DNA of 64,000 nt from Natronospira bacteriovora (lineage in GTDB: Bacteria; Pseudomonadota; Gammaproteobacteria; Natronospirales; Natronospiraceae): assembly GCF_030848495.1 (NCBI RefSeq), contig NZ_JAVDDT010000009.1, positions 24,048 to 88,047 on the forward strand, in the 5' to 3' direction. The position numbers were made by a program, and so were the translations under genes. The notes under the pieces are model-generated. The model was not told the origin of the DNA. It did not search any database and saw only the letters and a list, made by a program, of their open reading frames with translations. How positions within the stretch are numbered: position 1 is the first letter of the stretch; each line of letters starts with the position of its first letter. This document shows, one piece after another, positions 1 through 7,021 of the stretch.

Positions 1-729
1 ACAGCGCCGCAGCGCGACGAAAACCAGCTGCATGCCGCCGTGGTGGAACTGGTGGCCCTGGACGATGCCACCATCAAATACTCCACGGTGCAGAACTGGT
101 ACCCGGGCGACGAGAATGGCGTGGGCGGCATCTACAACTTCGTCACCAAGCGCGGTGACTGCCGGGGTGACCGCTCCAAGATCACCTGGACCCAGGTGGA
201 GACTGGCTCGGCCATCACCTGGAAGTACCCCAGCTGCATTCTGCGCGGTGATGACTCCGTGGGCGAGTTCTACTCGGTTGCGGTGACCAGCAATCATCAA
301 CAGGCCGACACCGGCACCAAGATGATTCACATCGGCAAGAACACCCGCAGCACCATCATCTCCAAGGGCATTTCCGCCATGCAGGGTGACCAGAGTTATC
401 GCGGTCTGGTGCGCATTACGCCCAAGGCCGATGGTGCGCGCAACTACACCCAGTGTGACTCCCTGCTGATCGGTGATCGCTGTGGCGCACACACCTTTCC
501 CTATATCGAAGCACGCAACCCCAGTGCCCAGGTGGAACACGAAGCCACCACTTCGCGGGTGAGCGAGGATCAGCTTTTCTACTGCCGGCAGCGCGGCATT
601 TCCGAGGAAGATGCGGTCAACATGATCGTCAACGGCTTCTGCAAGGAAGTCTTCAAGGAACTGCCCATGGAGTTTGCCGTGGAAGCGGAGGCCCTGCTGG
701 GCATCACGCTGGAAGGCGCCGTCGGCTGA
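1..729 (+). CDS. sufB: SufB, Fe-S cluster scaffold subunit (3' part only)
   Basis: The reading frame is open from base 1, so the 5' part of the gene lies outside the window; 242 C-terminal residues are visible. SufB is the core of the SufBC2D complex that assembles iron-sulfur clusters in the cytoplasm. The visible part is the right-handed beta-helix core and C-terminal helical region. It contains the [11 protein letters not shown] segment, whose Cys corresponds to the sulfur-acceptor Cys405 of E. coli SufB, and VEHEATTS, which carries the conserved His-Glu pair at the SufB-SufD interface. It is the first of six suf genes on the same strand and is followed after 36 bp by sufC. Recognition is secure. 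Confidence 0.96.
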   Translation, partial: TAPQRDENQLHAAVVELVALDDATIKYSTVQNWYPGDENGVGGIYNFVTKRGDCRGDRSKITWTQVETGSAITWKYPSCILRGDDSVGEFYSVAVTSNHQQADTGTKMIHIGKNTRSTIISKGISAMQGDQSYRGLVRITPKADGARNYTQCDSLLIGDRCGAHTFPYIEARNPSAQVEHEATTSRVSEDQLFYCRQRGISEEDAVNMIVNGFCKEVFKELPMEFAVEAEALLGITLEGAVG

Positions 730-765
730 TCAACGGACTACGAATTCAAAGACAGGTAACGAATC

Positions 766-1521
766 ATGCTCAAGATTGAAAACCTCAAGGTCAATGTGGA
801 AGGCAAGGAAATCCTGCGCGGGCTGAACCTGGAAGTGAAGCCGGGGGAAGTGCACGCCATCATGGGGCCCAACGGCTCGGGCAAGAGCACCCTGGCCCAC
901 ATTCTCGCCGGCCGGGGTGATTATGAAGTCATCGAAGGCAGCGCTACCTGGAACGGCAAGGACCTGCTGGAGATGGAGCCGGAGGAACGGGCCCATGAGG
1001 GGGTGTTCCTGGCCTTTCAGTACCCGGTGGAAATCCCGGGCGTGAACAACGTCTATCTGCTCAAGGCCGCTCTCAATGCCATTCGCGAGCATCGCGGGGA
1101 AGAGCCGATCGATTCGGCGGATTTCCTGATGCTAGTGAAGGAAAAGATGAAGCGCATGGGCATGGACGAAAGCTTCATTCGCCGCAGCGTCAATGAAGGC
1201 TTCTCCGGCGGTGAAAAGAAGCGCAATGAGATCTTCCAGATGCAGGTACTCGAACCCACCCTGGCCATTCTGGATGAAACCGATTCCGGCCTGGACATCG
1301 ATGCCCTCAAGGTGGTGGCCGAAGGCATCAACCAGATGCGGGATCCCAAGCGGGCTTTCGTGATGGTGACCCACTATCAGCGCCTGCTGAACTATGTGGA
1401 ACCCGACAAGGTGCACGTGCTTTCCGGTGGACGCATCATCAAGACCGGCGACAAGAACCTGGCGCTGGAACTGGAGCGGGACGGTTACGAAGGCATCCAG
1501 AAGGAGGCGGCATCGGCATGA
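766..1521 (+). CDS. sufC: SufC, Fe-S assembly ATPase
   Basis: A 251-residue ABC-type ATPase that drives conformational change in the SufBCD scaffold. Walker A is GPNGSGKST at residues 34-42. The SufC-type signature NEGFSGGEKKRNE and the Walker B region AILDETDSGLDID, with the SufC-specific Asp-Ser-Gly spacing, are both intact. The length is normal for the family. The ATG is preceded by a GACAGGTAACGA ribosome site, and the gene overlaps the sufD start by 4 bp (ATGA), which suggests translational coupling. SufC is cytoplasmic and not a transporter despite its ABC fold. Confidence 0.97.
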   Translation: MLKIENLKVNVEGKEILRGLNLEVKPGEVHAIMGPNGSGKSTLAHILAGRGDYEVIEGSATWNGKDLLEMEPEERAHEGVFLAFQYPVEIPGVNNVYLLKAALNAIREHRGEEPIDSADFLMLVKEKMKRMGMDESFIRRSVNEGFSGGEKKRNEIFQMQVLEPTLAILDETDSGLDIDALKVVAEGINQMRDPKRAFVMVTHYQRLLNYVEPDKVHVLSGGRIIKTGDKNLALELERDGYEGIQKEAASA

Positions 1522-2870
1522 GTGGCGAGGACACCGCACGCTATAACTTCCTGACCCAGTTCGACCGGGCGGTGGGCACCCTGCCCGGTCAGGGCTGGCT
1601 GTCGACCCTGCGTCGGGATGCCCTCGAGCGTTTCCGTGAACAGGGCCTGCCCACCCAGAAGGATGAGGACTGGAAGTACACCAGTGTAAGACCGATCACC
1701 GAGGGTCAATTTGCCCTGGGGACCACCCACCCGGCCCCCGCCGTGAGCCGGGAGGTGATGGAACAGTCCCGGGTCCCGGGCCTGGATGCCGCTCGCCTGG
1801 TCTTCGTCAACGGTCGCTACCAGAGTGAACTGTCCGATCTCGACGGCTTGCCTGATGGGGTGAGCCTGCGTTCCCTGGCGGAAGTCATGGAGAACGACAG
1901 TGAAGCGCTGGCGACCCGCCTGAGCCGGCAATCGGGCCTGGACTACACCCCGTTTACCGCGCTGAACAATGCCTTCGTGGCCGACGGTGCGGTTCTGGAG
2001 ATTGCCGCGAACGTGCAGTGCAAGACGCCCATTGAACTGCTGTTTCTGTCCGTTCCCGGCGACGAGGCCTTCGTCTTCCATCCCCGGATCCTGATCCAGA
2101 TGGCCCAGGGCAGCGAAGCCACCGTACTGGAACACCATGTGGGTCTGGACGGTGCGGCCAACTTCAACAACGTGGTCAGTGAAGTCGCCCTTTCTGCCCA
2201 GGCACGCCTGGATCACTACCTGCTGCAACGGGAATCCAGCGCCGGCTTTCATATCGGCGGCATTCACGTCCATCAGGCGCGGGACAGCCGCTATGTCAGC
2301 CACAACGTCAACCTGGGTGGCGCGCTGGTGCGGCATGACATCAATGCCCGCCTGGCCGAACAGGGCGCGGAGGCCATTCTGAATGGCCTTTATCTGGTTT
2401 CCGATCGGCAGCATGTGGACAATCACACCTGCGTGGATCACGCCGCACCCCACACCAACAGCGACGAAACCTACAAGGGCGTTCTCGATGGTCGTGGCCG
2501 GGCCGTTTTCAACGGCCGTGTCGTCGTGCACAAGCATGCCCAGAAGATCGATGCCGGCCAGAAGAACGACAATCTGCTGCTGAGCAAGCTGGCGGAAGTG
2601 GATACCAAGCCGGAACTGGAGATCTACGCGGATGACGTGGCCTGCAGTCACGGTGCCACCATCGGGCAACTTGATGAACATGCCCTCTTCTACCTGCGCT
2701 CCCGCGGCATCGATGCCGACAAGGCGCGAGATCTGCTGACCTATGCCTTTGCCGAGTCGGTGGTGGAGCGCATGGACATCGCCGAGATCCGTGACTGGCT
2801 GAGTGGCCTGATCGTCAATCGCGTCTCCGGCGAAGGTCGTCTGGCGGATCTGGAGGCACTGGAAGAATGA
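1518..2870 (+). CDS. sufD: SufD, Fe-S cluster scaffold subunit
   Basis: A 450-residue paralog of SufB that completes the SufBC2D complex. The N-terminal part carries QKDEDWKYT, typical of SufD. The C-terminal beta-helix ends with CSHGATIGQLDEHALFYL, whose His corresponds to E. coli SufD His360, needed for cluster formation and iron acquisition. The start overlaps sufC by 4 bp and the stop overlaps sufS by 4 bp, so the genes are tightly coupled. Confidence 0.97.
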   Translation: MSGEDTARYNFLTQFDRAVGTLPGQGWLSTLRRDALERFREQGLPTQKDEDWKYTSVRPITEGQFALGTTHPAPAVSREVMEQSRVPGLDAARLVFVNGRYQSELSDLDGLPDGVSLRSLAEVMENDSEALATRLSRQSGLDYTPFTALNNAFVADGAVLEIAANVQCKTPIELLFLSVPGDEAFVFHPRILIQMAQGSEATVLEHHVGLDGAANFNNVVSEVALSAQARLDHYLLQRESSAGFHIGGIHVHQARDSRYVSHNVNLGGALVRHDINARLAEQGAEAILNGLYLVSDRQHVDNHTCVDHAAPHTNSDETYKGVLDGRGRAVFNGRVVVHKHAQKIDAGQKNDNLLLSKLAEVDTKPELEIYADDVACSHGATIGQLDEHALFYLRSRGIDADKARDLLTYAFAESVVERMDIAEIRDWLSGLIVNRVSGEGRLADLEALEE

Positions 2871-4117
2871 ACACGGCCGCAAACAAGCTGAAGGCATTGT
2901 CGCTGGATGTGGCGGCATTGCGTCGGGATTTCCCGATCCTGCATCAGACGGTGGGCGACAAGCCCCTGTGCTATCTGGACAACGCCGCCACCTCGCAGAA
3001 ACCCCGTGCGGTCATCGAGGCAGTCGAGCGCTACTATCGCCAGGACAATGCCAACATCCACCGGGGTGTACATACCCTGGCAGAACGGGCCACCGCAGCC
3101 TACGAATCGGCCCGTGAGCGCATCGCCGGCTTCCTGAATGCGGCCCACAACGAGGAAGTCGTCTTCCTGCGGGGCACGACCGAGGCCATCAATCTGGTGG
3201 CCCAGAGCTGGGCACGGCCGCGTCTGCAGCCTGGCGATGAAGTGCTCATCACCGAGCTTGAACATCATTCAAACATCGTGCCCTGGCAGCTGGTCTGCGA
3301 GCAAACCGGTGCCACCCTGCGGGCTGTCGAAGTCAACGAGGCCGGTGAGCTGGACCTGGACAGCTTCGAGGCGGCCATTGCCCGTCGGCCACGACTGTTT
3401 GCCGTGGGACATGTTTCCAACGCCCTTGGCACCATCAACCCCTTGTCTCACCTGATTCAACGGGCACACGCCCATGGCGTGCCGGTTCTGGTGGACGGTG
3501 CCCAGGCCACTCCCCATCTGGCCGTGGATGTGCAGGCCCTGGGCTGTGATTTCTACGCCTTCTCCGGCCACAAGATGTACGGCCCCACCGGCATCGGTGC
3601 CCTCTGGGCACGCCGTGAGCTGCTGGAGGAAATGCCGCCGTGGCAGGGCGGTGGCGAGATGATCAAAATGGTGAGCATTGATCGCAGCATCTGGAACGAC
3701 GTGCCCCACAAGTTCGAGGCCGGCACTCCCAACATTGCCGGCGCGATCGGCCTCGCGGCGGCGGCCGATTACATCGAATCGGTCGGCATCGAGGCCATTG
3801 CCGCCCGTGAGGATGAACTTCTTTCACACGCCACAGAGGCACTGAATGACCTTGGCGGCATCCGCATCATCGGCACGTCGGAGAAAAAGGCGGCCGTTGT
3901 GTCCTTCGTGGTCGAGGGTGTGCACCCTCACGATCTGGGTACGATCCTGGACAGTGAAGGCGTGGCTATCCGTGCCGGGCATCACTGCGCCATGCCACTG
4001 ATGGAAAAGCTGGGCCTGGTGGCAACGGCCCGAGCCTCCATGGCCTTCTACAACACAAAGGAAGAAATCGACACTCTGGCCACTGCGCTGCAGAAGGCAA
4101 AGAATATTCTGGGTTGA
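2867..4117 (+). CDS. sufS: SufS, group II cysteine desulfurase
   Basis: A 416-residue PLP enzyme that converts cysteine to alanine and delivers persulfide sulfur to the SUF scaffold. The PLP lysine is K236 in SGHKMYGPTG, and the catalytic cysteine is C374 in RAGHHCAMP. The short loop around C374 is the type II (SufS/CsdA) pattern, which usually needs a sulfur-transfer partner. No sufE lies nearby, but the next gene is a SufU-type protein, and SufU serves as the partner in Firmicutes. Overlap with sufD is 4 bp; 12 bp separate it from sufU. Confidence 0.97.
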   Translation: MNTAANKLKALSLDVAALRRDFPILHQTVGDKPLCYLDNAATSQKPRAVIEAVERYYRQDNANIHRGVHTLAERATAAYESARERIAGFLNAAHNEEVVFLRGTTEAINLVAQSWARPRLQPGDEVLITELEHHSNIVPWQLVCEQTGATLRAVEVNEAGELDLDSFEAAIARRPRLFAVGHVSNALGTINPLSHLIQRAHAHGVPVLVDGAQATPHLAVDVQALGCDFYAFSGHKMYGPTGIGALWARRELLEEMPPWQGGGEMIKMVSIDRSIWNDVPHKFEAGTPNIAGAIGLAAAADYIESVGIEAIAAREDELLSHATEALNDLGGIRIIGTSEKKAAVVSFVVEGVHPHDLGTILDSEGVAIRAGHHCAMPLMEKLGLVATARASMAFYNTKEEIDTLATALQKAKNILG

Positions 4118-4129
4118 GGCAGTCAATCA

Positions 4130-4573
4130 ATGGATCTCAAAGACCTGTATCACGAAATCATCGTTGACCATAATCGACGGCCCCGGAACTTTCGGCGCAT
4201 CGAGAACCCGACCCGGGTCAGCGAGGGCTATAACCCGCTGTGCGGCGACAAACTGAAACTGTACGTGGTGATCGAGGATGGCATCATCCAGGATGTGGCT
4301 TTCGAAGGTTCCGGCTGCGCCATCTCCATGGCTTCGGCATCACTCCTGACCGAACGCCTCAAGGGCAAGCCGGCGGCCGAAGCGGAAGATCTCTTCGGGC
4401 AGATGCACGATCTGCTCACTGGCAAGGGTGAGGGTGCCGATACCGAAAAACTCGGGAAGCTGGCGGCCCTGGAAGGTGTGAAGGAGTACCCCTCCCGGGT
4501 GAAATGCGCCACATTGAGCTGGCATACACTTCACGCAGCCCTGCATGGCGAAGATATCGCCACCACGGAATAG
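4130..4573 (+). CDS. sufU: SufU-type Fe-S assembly / sulfur-transfer protein
   Basis: A 147-residue NifU_N/IscU-fold protein. Three conserved cysteines are visible: C38 (NPLCGD), C63 (GSGCAISMAS) and C126 (RVKCATLSWHTL), with D40 beside the first. An insert around residues 85-115 between the second and third cysteine is typical of SufU rather than IscU. In Bacillus, SufU binds zinc and accepts sulfur from SufS; that role is inferred here from its position directly after sufS and the lack of sufE. A classical IscU scaffold role is less likely given the full SufBCD set. Confidence 0.92.
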   Translation: MDLKDLYHEIIVDHNRRPRNFRRIENPTRVSEGYNPLCGDKLKLYVVIEDGIIQDVAFEGSGCAISMASASLLTERLKGKPAAEAEDLFGQMHDLLTGKGEGADTEKLGKLAALEGVKEYPSRVKCATLSWHTLHAALHGEDIATTE

Positions 4574-4603
4574 ACAAGCGCGGACAGGACGGAGAGGCGG
4601 CTT

Positions 4604-5152
4604 ATGTATACACGCGGAGACCCGATAGCGCTGACACGCGACTGCGAGGCAACGCTCATTCCCTCGGGAAGCCGGGTGGTCATTCCCGAGCACACGGAAG
4701 TGGTGATCGCTCAGGCGCTGGGCGGCAGTTATACGGTCTATGTCTCCGGCAACATGGCTCGCATCGAGGGGTTTGACGCCGATGCACTCGGCATTGAACC
4801 CGAGCCGGAGCCGGACATGGACGATGATGCCTCCGAAGAGGAAGTGGAGGCTTATTGCTGGGAGCGGATGAAGAGCTGTTTCGACCCGGAGATCCCGATC
4901 AATATCGTTGATCTCGGCCTGGTCTATGAATGCAATCTGACGCCCATCGGCAACAAGCGTTATCATGTGGACGTTCTGATGACGCTGACCGCACCGGGTT
5001 GCGGGATGGGCGACGTCATTGCACAGGACGTGAAGATCAAGCTTGAACGCATCCCCCAGGTGGATCAGGCGCGTGTGGACCTGACATTTGACCCGCCGTG
5101 GCATCGGGACATGATGACCGATGAGGCGAAACTCCAGACCGGCATGCTCTGA
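4604..5152 (+). CDS. sufT: SufT, DUF59 Fe-S carrier/maturation protein
   Basis: A 182-residue protein with an N-terminal domain of about 60 residues, an acidic linker (residues 66-84, rich in Glu and Asp) and a C-terminal DUF59/MIP18-like domain. The DUF59 hallmarks CFDPEIPINIVDLGLVY and TAPGCGMGD are present; the cysteine in the second is the expected cluster-related residue. In other bacteria SufT helps mature [4Fe-4S] proteins. It is preceded by a strong ribosome site (GGAGAGG) and ends with a stop directly abutting the next start codon, so it is the fifth complete gene of the suf operon. Confidence 0.9.
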   Translation: MYTRGDPIALTRDCEATLIPSGSRVVIPEHTEVVIAQALGGSYTVYVSGNMARIEGFDADALGIEPEPEPDMDDDASEEEVEAYCWERMKSCFDPEIPINIVDLGLVYECNLTPIGNKRYHVDVLMTLTAPGCGMGDVIAQDVKIKLERIPQVDQARVDLTFDPPWHRDMMTDEAKLQTGML

Positions 5153-5767
5153 ATGAAGGCGAAACGACCCATCCGATTGTGGCTGACGGCCCTGCTATCG
5201 CCACTGTTTTTTCTCGATTCGGCGATCGCGCTGGAGCTGAAGCAGCCCCTGCACGTCATTACGGTCTGTTCGGACAAGACCTATGTGGATGGCATGCTCT
5301 TCAATGAAACGACCATGGCTGACGAGTCCATGGCTCTGCCGGCAGCCGTCCGTGAGCTGGATCCCCGAGCCTTTCGAAATCCTGCCTTTCGCTCCATCCC
5401 CTCCCCTCATGGTTTCATCGTCATTGAGGAAAGTGGCGGCACCCTGCATGGGCGCGCCTCGTTCCGGAAGAATGGCGTTGAAATCGAGATGGCCTTCAGA
5501 CCCGGCAACGACGGCCAGCTGAAATGGGATCGGCTCAGCGGCCGGACACTGGAAGGTGAATTCCTGGGTCTCTTCGCGGACGGTTTTTTCCTCCGCCCGG
5601 CCAGTGACCTGACCACTTCTCCACTGGTCAAGCCCACACTGGACAAGGTCTTGCGGGAAGGTGATTCACTGCGCCTCCAGGACCGTGACTCCCGTGACTA
5701 CGTCATCTTCGACACCGCAAAGATCTCCAGGGCCTACGAGTCCTCACGCCTGCTCTGCGAAGGCTGA
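5153..5767 (+). CDS. Secreted protein of unknown function in the suf operon
   Basis: I do not recognise this 204-residue protein. Residues 1-26 form a signal peptide (positively charged start, hydrophobic core, SAIA cleavage region), so the mature protein is probably periplasmic. The remainder is mixed polar sequence with two cysteines, one near residue 40 and one three residues from the C-terminus, which could form a disulfide. There is no further membrane segment and no catalytic motif I can name. The ATG directly follows the sufT stop codon with no gap, so co-transcription with suf is likely, though a link to Fe-S biology is only suggested by position. A bidirectional terminator follows. 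Confidence 0.8.
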   Translation: MKAKRPIRLWLTALLSPLFFLDSAIALELKQPLHVITVCSDKTYVDGMLFNETTMADESMALPAAVRELDPRAFRNPAFRSIPSPHGFIVIEESGGTLHGRASFRKNGVEIEMAFRPGNDGQLKWDRLSGRTLEGEFLGLFADGFFLRPASDLTTSPLVKPTLDKVLREGDSLRLQDRDSRDYVIFDTAKISRAYESSRLLCEG

Positions 5768-5797
5768 AGGTAAAGGGCCCACCAAGCGGGCACCCCC

Positions 5798-5829
5798 AAA
5801 CCGCTTGCCGCCCCCCGTTTTTCCGCGAA
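5798..5829. repeat. Dispersed 32-nt repeat, copy 1
   Basis: This 32-nt stretch matches bases 38186-38217 at 27 of 32 positions without gaps. The shared core reads CCCCGYTTTTCCGCGAA. In both places it sits a few bases before an A-run that becomes the T-tract of a minus-strand terminator (ppa here, ald at the other copy). Confidence 0.55.
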
Positions 5830-5834
5830 CAACC

Positions 5835-5864
5835 AAAAAAGCCCGGGTAATCCCCGGGCTTTTT
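5835..5864. terminator. Bidirectional Rho-independent terminator
   Basis: A perfect 7-bp stem (GCCCGGG / CCCGGGC) with a 5-nt loop is flanked by six A on one side and five T on the other. It can therefore end the suf operon on the plus strand and ppa on the minus strand. Confidence 0.85.
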
Positions 5865-5890
5865 CAATGCTTCGTCGAGCCGGCGTCGAT

Positions 5891-6526
5891 CTACTGATTA
5901 GCGGCTTTCACTTCGCTTCCGCCCACCAGCTCTTCGTAATCGGCAATCGCCGCTTCCACGACCTTGAGCGCCTGTTCACGGCCATAGACACTGTTCACCA
6001 CGCAGGGCGACTTGTCCATGCCGGGCAGCCACTTGTAGGTCTCGAAATAATGGCGCAGACGCTCGACGAACACTTCCGGCAATTCGGAAATATCGGCAAT
6101 CCCGCCATATACCCGGTCACTGGGCAGCACGGCCACGATCTTGTCGTCGGCTTCGCCCTTGTCCACGGTGCAGAGGCCGCCGACCACCTTGGCTTCCGCC
6201 AGTACATCCGCCTGGCCGATGGGGCGCTCGCTGAAGATCACCACATCCAGCGGATCACCGTCCCCTTCCAGGCCGTCACCGGTCAGGGCCGCCACACGAC
6301 TGCCGCAATAGGTACGGGGCACCAGGCCGTAGACCGCCGGCGGCAGGGAGGACGTTCTCTGAACACGGTCAACCACCAGGTATCCCGTGTCCTTGTCGAT
6401 CTCATACTTGATGGGATCGTTGGGCGTAATTTCGATGAACACATTGACCGTGCCCGGAAGATCCGGCCCGGCTTCGATTCCGTGCCAGGGATGGGCGCGG
6501 AACTGCGAAAATTTCTTTGCAGACAT
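5891..6526 (-). CDS. ppa: Inorganic pyrophosphatase, family I
   Basis: A 211-residue cytoplasmic enzyme that hydrolyses pyrophosphate to two phosphates and so pulls biosynthetic reactions forward. The family signature DGDPLDVV, with its metal-binding aspartates, is present, as are the KYEIDKDTG segment and the C-terminal helix with YKWLPGMDKSP. It is about 35 residues longer than the E. coli enzyme, with the extra length spread over loops and a C-terminal tail. The chosen start gives MSAKKFSQFRAHPWHGIE, the usual N-terminus. The gene converges on the suf operon and shares its terminator. Confidence 0.95.
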   Translation of the reverse strand: MSAKKFSQFRAHPWHGIEAGPDLPGTVNVFIEITPNDPIKYEIDKDTGYLVVDRVQRTSSLPPAVYGLVPRTYCGSRVAALTGDGLEGDGDPLDVVIFSERPIGQADVLAEAKVVGGLCTVDKGEADDKIVAVLPSDRVYGGIADISELPEVFVERLRHYFETYKWLPGMDKSPCVVNSVYGREQALKVVEAAIADYEELVGGSEVKAANQ

Positions 6527-6569
6527 TTTAAAAACCCCTGAAAACGAATGGATCTGAAAACGCTGTGAG

Positions 6570-6893
6570 CTATTTGTCGTCGTGGTGGCGGTATTCGCCT
6601 TCGATCACGCGGCCGTTAGAACCTGAAGCCCGCTTCCGGGAGCCGGATGCCTGCCCCGCCCGGCGCCTTTGACGTTGTGTCCGGGCAATTCGGCGACGAA
6701 TCCACCACAGCCGGAGCTGGAAGACGATAAACGCCATCACAGCCAGGCCGAGAAAGGCCATCAAGGTGATTGCACCCACAAGAACGGCCAGGACCGCCAG
6801 CAGGACGGCGCCCGCCGCAGCGAGGACGCGGAGCAACGGATTCTGATGCATCGGCTGCCGCATGGCGGCCCCCAGCTCTTGTCGGACGCCCAT
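6570..6893 (-). CDS. Small two-helix membrane protein, unknown
   Basis: A 107-residue protein with two closely spaced hydrophobic stretches (about residues 20-60) followed by a very basic segment rich in Arg (IRRRIARTQRQRRR) and an acidic end (VIEGEYRHHDDK). This layout suggests an inner-membrane protein with a cytoplasmic basic tail. I cannot assign a function. The ATG at 6893 is chosen because AGGT lies 4 bases upstream; the frame stays open further upstream, but without a good ribosome site. It is transcribed away from the 671-residue gene at 7022. Confidence 0.65.
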   Translation of the reverse strand: MGVRQELGAAMRQPMHQNPLLRVLAAAGAVLLAVLAVLVGAITLMAFLGLAVMAFIVFQLRLWWIRRRIARTQRQRRRAGQASGSRKRASGSNGRVIEGEYRHHDDK

Positions 6894-7021
6894 TCTACCT
6901 GAGCGGGCCCGGGCGGGCGAGTCTTTCACCACGGCGACACTGACTGGCTGATGCGGTCGCTCTGGGTTATCGTAAGGCCTCACGCAGCATTCCGCCGAGC
7001 TGGCGACAGGAGGGCGCGGCC

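Noticed and set aside
1485..2918. 477-codon open frame opposite sufD
   Set aside because: It is the complement of an unambiguous sufD and lacks any family signal.
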